Positions 9,211 to 16,473 of a DNA stretch of 37,986 bases are shown here, piece by piece. Where the stretch lies: NCBI RefSeq assembly GCF_002298975.1, contig NZ_DBMV01000036.1, positions 1 to 37,986 of the forward strand, written 5' to 3'. Under the pieces are notes generated by a model. The model was not told the origin of the DNA. It was given only the letters and a program-made list of their open reading frames with translations, and did not search any database. Position 1 is the stretch's first letter. Each line of letters begins with the position of its first letter. Origin of the DNA: Ralstonia sp. UBA689 (GTDB lineage Bacteria > Pseudomonadota > Gammaproteobacteria > Burkholderiales > Burkholderiaceae). Made by a program: the position numbers and the translations under genes.

Positions 9211-10035
9211 TCAATCGGCGGCGGCCGGGCTCTTGCGCCTGGCGGCTGCCGGATCGAACCCGAAGAAACCCAGCAGCTCGGCGGCGACCTCGTCCCGGTC
9301 GTTGTCGACGCAGATCATGTGGTAGCTGTTCTCAAGCAGCAAGGTGCGCGCGCGAGGCAGGGTGGCCTGCAGTGTTTGCGCCGAGCGCAGGCTGGTCAGT
9401 TCGTCTTCGCGGGCGTGGATGACCAGCGTCTCGCAGGTGATTGCGCGTGCGGCAGCGTGTGCCCAGGCGCGCAACCGGTCGACTTCGCGAATGCATGTGA
9501 GCGGCACCCACGGATAGTGGAAGCTGTCGCCGCGCGCAAGCTTGGCCTTGATGATCCGCCGCAACAGCGGGTTCTTGATGCCGAACGGTTCGTCCTCTTC
9601 CACGCGCATGCGCGCCGCCATGCCGGGGATGCGATACACCACGTGCCGCAGCTCTCGATACCACGGCGTCGACCAGCCGTCGATGTGCATCGGCGTGGCC
9701 AGCAGCGCCAGCCTGTCGTGCGGGCGATCGACGCCATGCCGCACGCGGTGCGCCAGCACGAGTGCCAGCAGCGCGCCCATGCACATGCCGGCGATGTGCA
9801 CTGTGTCGTGCTCGGCGAGGAGCTGATGATACGTTTGCGTGAGCGTGTCGAGCCAAGCCTCGGCAGGCATGGCGATCAAGTCTCGCGGGTGCGTGCCGTG
9901 GCCGGGCAGGGTAGGGACGTGCGTGATCGCGCCCGCATTGCGCAGCGCCTTCTGCAGCACGCCCAGATCGTAGGACGTGCCGCCCAGGCCGTGGATCAGC
10001 AACACTGCCGTGCTGCCGCGCACCGGAGTTGTCAC
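9211..10035 (-). CDS. alpha/beta hydrolase with a Cys at the nucleophile position
   Basis: The 274-residue protein has an alpha/beta-hydrolase fold close to small carboxylesterases of the Est30 type. It shows the oxyanion motif HGLGG (15-19), a nucleophile elbow, the acid Asp211 in HAREDEL and the base His239 in NSYHM. The elbow reads GMCMG, so Cys85 replaces the usual Ser, as in dienelactone hydrolases. The start is GTG. It overlaps the stop of the upstream MASE1 gene (GTGA), so the two are translationally coupled. There is no signal peptide, so the protein is cytoplasmic. The substrate is unknown. Thioesterase, lactonase or acyltransferase activity are all possible with a Cys nucleophile. 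Confidence 0.8.
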   Translation of the reverse strand: MTTPVRGSTAVLLIHGLGGTSYDLGVLQKALRNAGAITHVPTLPGHGTHPRDLIAMPAEAWLDTLTQTYHQLLAEHDTVHIAGMCMGALLALVLAHRVRHGVDRPHDRLALLATPMHIDGWSTPWYRELRHVVYRIPGMAARMRVEEDEPFGIKNPLLRRIIKAKLARGDSFHYPWVPLTCIREVDRLRAWAHAAARAITCETLVIHAREDELTSLRSAQTLQATLPRARTLLLENSYHMICVDNDRDEVAAELLGFFGFDPAAARRKSPAAAD

Positions 10036-11342
10036 AGCGCCGTCTCGACAGACCAGGTACCGGCCACCATTGCCGTGTTGCCCATGGCATCCGTGAGCGT
10101 GCCGCCGGTATCCACCACCGTATGCAGCGTGCCGTCACGCGCGGCGATGCGTAGCGTCTGCCGGCGCGCGGGGGCGGCGAGTTTGTCCTCAAGCGCGCCT
10201 TCCAGCGCATCCCCAACCGGTGCCGTGCCCAGCCAACGGGCGCGCAGCGCGTCGCGATCATCCGGGTGCACGAGCTGCAGCACGGTGCCGACCGAAGCCA
10301 TGGTCGCCGTGTCGTGACCGAAGGTGAGCGTCACGTCGCCGCCCCAATCGATGCGCTCACTGGCCGGATCGATGGTGTAGACGAGCTGGCTGGACGCAGC
10401 CAGCGCCAGCTCCACGCGGTTCTGCCAGTGCGCGCTCTGCTCGTGCAGTTGCTCGCGCGTGGTCTTGAGCGCGCTGACCAGCAGCACCAGCAGCGCAGAG
10501 ACGCCCAAGTACAACTGCGCTTCCAGCAGCGACTGGCCGTAATGACGGTCGAGTACGGCAAAGGGGCCGTCGCCCTCGGCGGTCTGCGTGAGCGCCACCA
10601 GCGTCAGCAGCAGCACCGCCACCGAGCCGCCGCGCCCGCCCCACAGCAGGGCCACCACCACGGCAAAGAACGGCGGCACGTAGGTCAGCGCAAAGCTGAT
10701 GCCGCCGCCGAATTTGTCGACGCTATTGCCGTCGAAGATCACGTAGGACGAGATGGCTAGCGCAGCGAACGCTGCCAGGCCGAGCAGGAAATCGGTGCGG
10801 TCGGTGCCGCCCGAGCGGAAGGCACGAAAACGCGACCAGGCCGCCAGCACGGGCGTGACGATCAGCACGCCGAGGAAATCCGAGGCCGCCCAGATCCGGA
10901 AGACGTGCCCGAACGCACCGCCCTGCGACCACGCAAACCACGCCGCCCCGAAGAGCGCCCCGACAATGCCGCTGACCGCGCCTGCCACCAGCATCGCGCG
11001 CAGGAAATACAACCCTTCGAGCGGCACGCGTACCAGCCGGACCAGCGCGACGGCGAGCGCCGAGCTACCCGCTTCGTCGAGCACAAACAGCATCGCATGC
11101 GCCGGGTTGCTGTGCTCGATGGCGGCCAGCGCCAGTTGCGCCACGGCAAACGCCGCCCCCAACCCAGGCCACTCGCGGTAAGGCCGCAGCATGAACGCAG
11201 CCATGGTCACGCCCGCCGGCAGCCAGCAATAGCCCGTCATGTCGACCGGCCCGTTCAGCCGATGCGACACGAGGGCGGCAACCAGGTAGAGCACGCCCCA
11301 CAGGATTGCGGCGATGGTGGTGGAAGGCTTCTGGAATGGCAT
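10032..11342 (-). CDS. MASE1-domain membrane protein with C-terminal PAS fold and no output domain
   Basis: The 436-residue protein has about eight hydrophobic segments (residues 1-290). They match the MASE1 integral-membrane sensor domain, including the typical WLPAGV near 40 and a region SDFLGVLIVTPVLAAW. A short coiled stretch follows, then a PAS_3-like domain (about 310-436; VYTIDPASERIDWGGDV, LVHPDDRDALRARW). MASE1 normally precedes histidine kinases, GGDEF or EAL domains; none is present here. I chose ATG 11342, with AGGGAA seven bases upstream, over a TTG at 11366 that lies inside the preceding terminator. It is coupled to the hydrolase by a 4-nt overlap. Role unknown; a sensory partner protein is likely but unproven. 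Confidence 0.8.
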   Translation of the reverse strand: MPFQKPSTTIAAILWGVLYLVAALVSHRLNGPVDMTGYCWLPAGVTMAAFMLRPYREWPGLGAAFAVAQLALAAIEHSNPAHAMLFVLDEAGSSALAVALVRLVRVPLEGLYFLRAMLVAGAVSGIVGALFGAAWFAWSQGGAFGHVFRIWAASDFLGVLIVTPVLAAWSRFRAFRSGGTDRTDFLLGLAAFAALAISSYVIFDGNSVDKFGGGISFALTYVPPFFAVVVALLWGGRGGSVAVLLLTLVALTQTAEGDGPFAVLDRHYGQSLLEAQLYLGVSALLVLLVSALKTTREQLHEQSAHWQNRVELALAASSQLVYTIDPASERIDWGGDVTLTFGHDTATMASVGTVLQLVHPDDRDALRARWLGTAPVGDALEGALEDKLAAPARRQTLRIAARDGTLHTVVDTGGTLTDAMGNTAMVAGTWSVETAL

Positions 11343-11362
11343 TCGAGGTTCCCTGGATGGAA

Positions 11363-11400
11363 ACAAAAAACCGCGCCGGCGTTGGGGACGCCGTGCGCGG
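11363..11400 (-). terminator. rho-independent terminator of the aminotransferase-GST-oxygenase operon
   Basis: On the minus strand CCGCGC pairs with GCGCGG, with a further inner ACGGCGT/ACGCCGG-type pairing, and TTTTTTG follows at once. It stands 60 bp past the stop of the oxygenase gene and directly before the MASE1 gene, separating the two transcription units. Confidence 0.85.
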
Positions 11401-11459
11401 TTGGTGATGCTACCGCAATCGGTTTGAGCGGCGCTTAATCTTTGCGCAGATGCGTGACT

Positions 11460-12122
11460 TTAGATGGCTTGCGCCCAGCGTAGAGTCAGCGGTAGCACGC
11501 GCGGGCCGTAGACGAAATGCAATACACGCCGTGGCCGTTCGCCGGTCGACTTGGACGATGCGTGCAACAGTAGCGGGCGCATCAGCAGCGCGTCACCGCG
11601 ATTGGCCAGGCAGGTGACTTCGCCTTGCGTGTCTCGCGCGTCCAGCATCTGTGCCTGCCCCACCCGCCCTTGTCGATGCGAGCCGGGTACGACGCGCAAC
11701 GGGCCCTCAGCCGGGCCGCAGTCGTCCAGGTGCAGGCGCACGGCGATCAGGTCTTCCAGCACGTCGCGCGGCGGTTGCACGTACAGCCGGCCCTCCTTCT
11801 CGGACCAGCCCGTCAATGCCGGATCGCTCACGCGCTCGGTTACGGGGACGCTCAGGTCCTGGTGGATGGGTACAAGCCAGTTCTGCCCGGCGGATTTGTC
11901 GAAGCCCGTGCATTGAACAGCGACATGCGAAGCGGGAATCAGCGGCGCAAGAGCAGGGTGCCGACGGAGATCGGCTGCCAGTTCGGCGCACCATGGCCTA
12001 GAAAGTAGCTCGCGAGTGCCAGCGCCATCGGCATACAATTGGCCGGCCAGACGTTTGCAGGCGTTCGCGGCCAGCACGCCGGAGATGAGGGTGTAGCCGT
12101 CCGCCAGAAGATCGCAGGCCAT
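11460..12122 (-). CDS. phytanoyl-CoA dioxygenase (PhyH) family protein
   Basis: The 220-residue protein belongs to the Fe(II)/2-oxoglutarate-dependent PhyH group. The iron triad is visible as His87 and Asp89 in IHQD and His187 in LLHASS. An Arg near 198 in RPRRVLHFVY is placed to bind 2-oxoglutarate. The stretch ECGPAEGPLRVVPGSH-like (here DDCGPAEGPLRVVPGSH) is characteristic. The start is ATG 12122; longer in-frame starts run back through the glutathione transferase gene in the wrong frame and are unlikely. It is the last gene of the operon, 14 nt after the GST stop. The substrate is unknown; family members hydroxylate amino acids, small natural products or acyl-CoAs. The upstream aminotransferase makes a small polar substrate plausible. 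Confidence 0.82.
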   Translation of the reverse strand: MACDLLADGYTLISGVLAANACKRLAGQLYADGAGTRELLSRPWCAELAADLRRHPALAPLIPASHVAVQCTGFDKSAGQNWLVPIHQDLSVPVTERVSDPALTGWSEKEGRLYVQPPRDVLEDLIAVRLHLDDCGPAEGPLRVVPGSHRQGRVGQAQMLDARDTQGEVTCLANRGDALLMRPLLLHASSKSTGERPRRVLHFVYGPRVLPLTLRWAQAI

Positions 12123-12136
12123 TGGCGCCAAGTGGC

Positions 12137-12778
12137 TCAGACGACAGGCAGCGCCAGCACTTCCCGAGCAGCACGCCGATCGCGCAACTCGGTCATCCAG
12201 CGTTCGAGGTTGGGGCGCGCCGGGCGGTCCATCGGTAGGCCCAGCCAGCGGTGTGCTGCGCAGCCGCAGGCAATGTCGGCCATGGTGAAACGCTGACCGG
12301 CCACGTAAGGCTGCTTGGCCAGCACCGCGTCGAGGATGCCGGTGGTGCGCTCGGCGGCTTGGCGCGAGCGCTCGATGCGCGCAGCGTCGCGCTGGTCTTC
12401 GGGCGTGCGTACAAGCTGCAGGAAGGCATCGACCATCGAAGGGCTGAACGTCGTGGTCTGCCAGTCCATCCAGCGGTCGGCATCGGCGCGCTCGTGCAGC
12501 TCGAGCGGGTAGAGGTTGCCCGGGTCGTAGCGCGAGCACAGGTAGCGCACGATGGCGTTGGACTCCCACAGCACGAAGCGCTCGTCACCGGTGTCGTTGA
12601 TGCCGTCTTCGATGACGGGGATCATGCCGTTGGGGTTCATCGCCAGGAATTCCGGCGTATTGACGCCCCCGAAGGCGCCGCCGACGTCGATGCGCTCATG
12701 GTCCAGCGACAGCTCGTGCGCGCACCAGACCACTTTCTGCACGTTGACCGAAGAGAGTCTTCCCCAGATCCGCAACAT
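12137..12778 (-). CDS. glutathione S-transferase
   Basis: The 213-residue cytoplasmic protein has the GST layout. The N-terminal thioredoxin fold reads MLRIWGRLSSVNVQKVVW, with Ser9/Ser10 at the usual glutathione-activating position. The cis-Pro region is NGMIPVIEDG, and ESNAIVRYL is the glutathione gamma-glutamyl contact. The C-terminal helical domain contains the capping-box-like FTMADIACG. An AAAGGAG ribosome-binding site precedes ATG 12778. It lies 38 nt after the aminotransferase stop and 14 nt before the oxygenase, so the three form one operon. Glutathione conjugation or isomerisation is likely. The specific substrate is not known. Confidence 0.9.
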   Translation of the reverse strand: MLRIWGRLSSVNVQKVVWCAHELSLDHERIDVGGAFGGVNTPEFLAMNPNGMIPVIEDGINDTGDERFVLWESNAIVRYLCSRYDPGNLYPLELHERADADRWMDWQTTTFSPSMVDAFLQLVRTPEDQRDAARIERSRQAAERTTGILDAVLAKQPYVAGQRFTMADIACGCAAHRWLGLPMDRPARPNLERWMTELRDRRAAREVLALPVV

Positions 12779-12816
12779 CGACGACGGCTCCTTTCTGTTG
12801 TTGTGTTGAGATGAAC

Positions 12817-14007
12817 TTACGCTGCCTTGGGCGTGAGTGCCGCGATTTCCGCGCGGATCAGCTCGCCCAGCACGGCCACGCCTTGTTCGATACGCTCCGG
12901 CGGCACCGTTACGAAGGCCAGGCGCATGGTGTTGCGACGCGGCGCGTTGGCATAGAACGGCGCGCCGGGCACGAACGCCACGTTGCGCGCGACAGCCTTT
13001 TCCAGCAGCGCCATCGTGTCGATGCCTTCCGGCACTTCCACCCAGATGAACATGCCGCCTTCCGGGCGGTTCCAGTGCACGCCTTGCGGCATGTGGCGCG
13101 TGAGCGATTCGAGCATCGCTTCGCATTGCTTGCCGTAGAGGTCGCGGATGCTCGGGATGTGCGTGTCGAGCAGGCCGGTCTTGAGCACTTCATAGGCTAC
13201 GCGCTGCGTGAAGCTGGGCGTGTGCAGGTCCGACGCCTGCTTAGCCTGCACGAGTTTGAAGTGGATGGCCTCGGGCGCAATGATGTAGCCCAGGCGCATG
13301 CCAGGTGCCAGGATCTTCGAGAACGAGCCCATGTAGATCACGCCGTCCGGGTTGAGCGAGCGCAGCGAGGGCAGGGCGTCGCCGGTGTAGCTCAGTTCGC
13401 CGTACGGATCGTCTTCCACCAGCAGCACGCCGAGTTCTTTGGCGCGCGCCACCAGGGCTTGGCGGCGGTCCAGCGGCAGGCGGCGGCCGGTCGGGTTCTG
13501 GAAGTTCGGGATCGTGTAGAAGAAGCGCGCGCCGGCCGCTAGTTCGGGCGTGAGCGCGTCGGGCAGCAGGCCCTTGTCATCGGTCGGCACCGACGTGTAG
13601 GCCGGCTCGAACAGCGAGAACGCCTGCAGCGCGCCCAGATACGTCGGTGTTTCGACCAGCACCTTGCTTTGCGGGTCGATGAAGATCTTGCCCAGCAGAT
13701 CCAACCCCTGCTGCGAGCCCGTGGTAATCAGCACGCGCGAAGCGGTGGTGCCGTGGCGCTGGGCGATCCACTCGCGCAGCACCGACAGGCCCTCGGTGGG
13801 CGTGTACTGCAGCGAGGCTTGAGGGTTGTCTGCGAACATGCGGGCGCACGCCGCCTGAATCGCTTCGACCGGGAATGTGACCGGCGCGGGCAGGCCACCG
13901 GCAAACGAAATCACCTCGGGACGCTCGGTGATCTTCAGGATTTCCCGGATCGCCGAGCTGGTCAGATTCTGAGCTCGGCGGGAGAAGGTACAGGCGGTGT
14001 GGTCCAT
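12817..14007 (-). CDS. PLP-dependent aminotransferase, class I (LysN/2-aminoadipate transaminase-like)
   Basis: The 396-residue protein is a fold-type I aminotransferase of the group that includes LysN and the catalytic halves of MocR regulators. The Schiff-base lysine is Lys231 in GSFSKILAPGMRLGY. The cofactor contacts NPTG (171-174) and EDDPYGEL (198-205) are present, and the N terminus SFAGGLPAP is typical. AAGGA lies before the ATG. It is probably the first gene of an operon with GST and the oxygenase, 121 bp after ridA. It could transaminate 2-aminoadipate, branched-chain or aromatic amino acids; sequence alone does not decide. Neighbouring RidA, which hydrolyses enamines and imines produced by PLP enzymes, fits. 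Confidence 0.9.
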   Translation of the reverse strand: MDHTACTFSRRAQNLTSSAIREILKITERPEVISFAGGLPAPVTFPVEAIQAACARMFADNPQASLQYTPTEGLSVLREWIAQRHGTTASRVLITTGSQQGLDLLGKIFIDPQSKVLVETPTYLGALQAFSLFEPAYTSVPTDDKGLLPDALTPELAAGARFFYTIPNFQNPTGRRLPLDRRQALVARAKELGVLLVEDDPYGELSYTGDALPSLRSLNPDGVIYMGSFSKILAPGMRLGYIIAPEAIHFKLVQAKQASDLHTPSFTQRVAYEVLKTGLLDTHIPSIRDLYGKQCEAMLESLTRHMPQGVHWNRPEGGMFIWVEVPEGIDTMALLEKAVARNVAFVPGAPFYANAPRRNTMRLAFVTVPPERIEQGVAVLGELIRAEIAALTPKAA

Positions 14008-14128
14008 GGTGTGGTCCTTGTGTTGCGGTGCCCACCTCGTGAGCGGGCGCCGTGGGTGGGCAAAACGGTGAGGATAGCAGGCAACGCCCCCGGCTTGCAG
14101 GGCTGAAGAGGGGCGGCAAATGCGACGC

Positions 14129-14599
14129 TTAAGCGACTTCAGCGATCAGCTCGATCTCGACGCAGGCGCCCATCGGGATCTGCGCGACGCCAAACGCGCT
14201 GCGGGCGTGCTTGCCGGCATCGCCAAACACTTCGGCCAGCAGTTCCGAGGCGCCATTGGTCACCAGGTGCTGCTCCGTGAATTCCTGCGTGGAGTTGACC
14301 AGGCTCATGACCTTGACGATGCGCTTGACGCGGCTCAGGTCGCCGCCCAGATGCGTGGACAGGGTGGCCAGCAGGTCGATGGCGATCGAGCGAGCCGCAG
14401 CCTTGCCTTCTTCGGTGGTCATGTTGGCACCGAGCTTGCCGACCCAGGGCTTGCCGTCTTTCTTGGCGATGTGGCCGGACAGGAAGACCTGGTTGCCGGT
14501 CTGCGCGGCCATGACGTAGGCGGCTGCGGGGGCGCCGGCGGCGGGCAGTTCGATGCCCAGTTGCTTGAGCTTGGCCTGGGCGTCGTGCGAGGCGGTCAT
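14129..14599 (-). CDS. RidA/YjgF-family enamine/imine deaminase
   Basis: The 156-residue protein is a RidA family member. The conserved end ARSAFGVAQIPMGACVEIE carries Arg133, equivalent to the catalytic arginine of RidA, so hydrolysis of 2-aminoacrylate-type imines is plausible. It is somewhat longer than classical RidA (about 128), as in the subfamily with an extra N-terminal segment. AAGGAG precedes the ATG. It sits between the EamA exporter (45 nt upstream) and the aminotransferase gene. A role in quenching reactive intermediates of PLP chemistry fits this place. Confidence 0.9.
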   Translation of the reverse strand: MTASHDAQAKLKQLGIELPAAGAPAAAYVMAAQTGNQVFLSGHIAKKDGKPWVGKLGANMTTEEGKAAARSIAIDLLATLSTHLGGDLSRVKRIVKVMSLVNSTQEFTEQHLVTNGASELLAEVFGDAGKHARSAFGVAQIPMGACVEIELIAEVA

Positions 14600-14644
14600 G
14601 AAGACTCCTTGGTAAGTGCGGTCAACAAAAGAGGGAAGACGTTG

Positions 14645-15586
14645 CTATCGGCGCACCGACGTGCGCCGGCCGATGCCGACCACGGCAATCACAGCCAGTG
14701 CAAACAGTACGGTGGGCGTGTCGAGCGATTCGCCCAGCAGCAGCCAGCCGCCGATCAGCGTCATGAAAGGTTGCAGCAATTGTATCTGCCCGACCCGCGC
14801 AACACCGCCTGCGGCCAGGCCCGAATACCAGAACAGGAAGCCGATGAACATGGAGAAGGCTGACACGTAAGCCAAGCCCGCCCACGCGCGGGCCGACGCA
14901 TGCGCCAGCGCCTCGGCCTGATGCGTGACGGGCAGCCAGGCCAGTGCGCCTACCAGCGGCAACAACACCGGCAACGAGACGACCAGCGCCCAGGCGATCG
15001 TCTGCGTGCCACCGAGTTCGCGCGAGAGCTTGCCGCCCGTCGCGTAACCGAGCGCGCCGGCCACCATGGCGGCAAACAGCAGCCAGTCGGCACGGTGCAG
15101 GGCGCCAGCGCCTTGCAGCAACGCGAACGACACCACCAGCACGCTGCCGGCCACCGCGCACAGCCAGAACCACGGCGACGGCCGCTCGCGCCCGAACCAC
15201 GCCGCAAACACGGCGGTCGCCAGCGGCAGCAGGCCGGTGATGATGGCGCCGTGCGCGGCCGGCACATCGCGCATCGCCAGCGAAGAAAACAGCGGAAAGC
15301 CGACCACCACGCCGGCGGCCGTCACGGCCAGTTGCCACCACTGCCGGCCGCGCGGGCGCTTGGCGGCGGAGAACGCCCCCGTCGCGGCCAGCAGGCCCAG
15401 CGCCAGCAGACTTGCCAGCACGGCACGCGCCAGCGCCACGAAGGTCGCATCCAGCTCGGCCACGGCCATGCGTGTGAATGGCAGCGTCTGGCTGAAGATC
15501 GCCACGCCGATGAAGCCGAGCAGTAGGCCGCGGCGTTCGGCGTGGTCGTGTGAGTGGCCCAGGGGCAGGGTGGCGGACTTGGACAT
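14645..15586 (-). CDS. EamA/DMT-family transporter
   Basis: The 313-residue inner-membrane protein has ten hydrophobic segments arranged as two EamA repeats (about 20-150 and 170-300). Family-like stretches include LPFTRMAVAEL, AIITGLLPLATAVFAAWF and RVGQIQLLQPFMTLIGGWLLLGE. Drug/metabolite transporters of this type export amino acids or metabolites. The start ATG 15586 lies 17 nt after the editing-hydrolase stop. An in-frame extension to 15715 would overlap that gene and is rejected. A histidine-rich N terminus (LGHSHDHAERR) precedes the first helix. The context of aminotransferase, RidA and MocR regulator suggests export of an amino acid or amine; this is inference. Confidence 0.88.
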   Translation of the reverse strand: MSKSATLPLGHSHDHAERRGLLLGFIGVAIFSQTLPFTRMAVAELDATFVALARAVLASLLALGLLAATGAFSAAKRPRGRQWWQLAVTAAGVVVGFPLFSSLAMRDVPAAHGAIITGLLPLATAVFAAWFGRERPSPWFWLCAVAGSVLVVSFALLQGAGALHRADWLLFAAMVAGALGYATGGKLSRELGGTQTIAWALVVSLPVLLPLVGALAWLPVTHQAEALAHASARAWAGLAYVSAFSMFIGFLFWYSGLAAGGVARVGQIQLLQPFMTLIGGWLLLGESLDTPTVLFALAVIAVVGIGRRTSVRR

Positions 15587-15603
15587 GGCGCGTACCCCGT
15601 CGT

Positions 15604-16332
15604 CTAGTCGGCAAAGGCCACCGCCACGCGGCGGTTCTGGCGGCTCTTCTTCTCGATCTTGGTGACGACTACGCGACCGATCTCGCCGGTGGCGCGCACG
15701 TGGGTGCCGCCACAAGGTTGGCGGTCGATGCCGTCGATATGGATGATGCGGATGGCCGAGGCGCCCGCCGGCGGCGCGGCGCCGATCGTGCGCACGAGTT
15801 CAGGCTGCGCGGCCAGTTCTTCCGGCGTGATCAGGTCGATGCGCACCGGCGTGTCACGGCGGATCAGTTCGTTCAGTTGCGCGGTGAGCGTGTCGCGGTC
15901 GAGCGTCGATTCGGGCAGGTCGAAATCGATGCGACCGGATTCCGGCGAGATGCCGCAACCCGTGACCGGCACCGGAATCAGCGAGCCCAGCAGATGCAGG
16001 CAGGTATGCAGCCGCATCAGGCGGTGGCGGCGGTCCCAGTCGATGGAGGCCATCACGGGCGTGCCGGGCGAGAGCAGGGTGAGGCCTACGTTGTCTGCCG
16101 GCACGTGCAGCACGGTCTGGCGATCGGGGCTGTAGACGGTGTCGGCAATGGCCACGGTCTGGCCATCTTGCGCACCCCGCAGGATGAGCGTTCCGGTGTC
16201 GCCGGCCTGGCCGCCGCTGCGGGCGTAGAACACGGTCTGGTCCAGCTCGATGCCTTCCGGGTGCACGGCTACGACAGTCGCGTCGCAGGTCGTGCGGTAG
16301 GCATCTTCGTCAAAGCGTTTCAGCGTGGGCAT
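15604..16332 (-). CDS. alaX: alanyl-tRNA editing protein (AlaX family)
   Basis: The 242-residue protein is a free-standing trans-editing domain that removes serine or glycine mischarged on tRNA-Ala. The four zinc and active-site ligands are present: the HTCLH motif (109-113) and the CGGTH motif (207-211). The order TVFYARSGGQAGDTG at 33-47 matches the start of AlaRS editing domains. GGAG precedes ATG 16332. It is the first gene of the minus-strand run and divergent from the MocR regulator. About 140 bp with a strong palindrome separate the two starts. The substrate between Ser-tRNA and Gly-tRNA is not resolved. Confidence 0.9.
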   Translation of the reverse strand: MPTLKRFDEDAYRTTCDATVVAVHPEGIELDQTVFYARSGGQAGDTGTLILRGAQDGQTVAIADTVYSPDRQTVLHVPADNVGLTLLSPGTPVMASIDWDRRHRLMRLHTCLHLLGSLIPVPVTGCGISPESGRIDFDLPESTLDRDTLTAQLNELIRRDTPVRIDLITPEELAAQPELVRTIGAAPPAGASAIRIIHIDGIDRQPCGGTHVRATGEIGRVVVTKIEKKSRQNRRVAVAFAD

Positions 16333-16399
16333 GGCGGGGCTCCATGACGGTGGATGGCGCGGGGACGGAAATCCGACCTTGATGGTAACGAAGTGCGGC

Positions 16400-16441
16400 T
16401 GTACAGTACCTGTACACTTTGTCGTGGCGCTTTCTGTACAG
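16400..16441. promoter_or_regulatory. palindromic operator plus extra site between alaX and the MocR gene
   Basis: TGTACAG-TAC-CTGTACA at 16400-16416 is a perfect inverted repeat with 7-bp arms. A further palindromic CTGTACAG lies at 16434-16441. The layout (one full dyad plus an extra repeat in the divergent promoter region) is what MocR/PdxR-type regulators use, so this is the probable binding site of the adjacent regulator. The regulator assignment is inference from position. Confidence 0.7.
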
Positions 16442-16460
16442 TTTTCGACTCGCCTTCCGT

Positions 16461-16470
16461 CCCCCCCCCC
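16461..16470 (+). repeat. C10 homopolymer tract at the translation start of the MocR gene
   Basis: Ten consecutive C residues end 3 nt before ATG 16474, exactly where a ribosome-binding site should be. No purine-rich Shine-Dalgarno sequence is present. Tracts of this length are prone to slippage, though a change here would alter the untranslated spacing, not the reading frame. Confidence 0.75.
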
Positions 16471-16473
16471 GTT

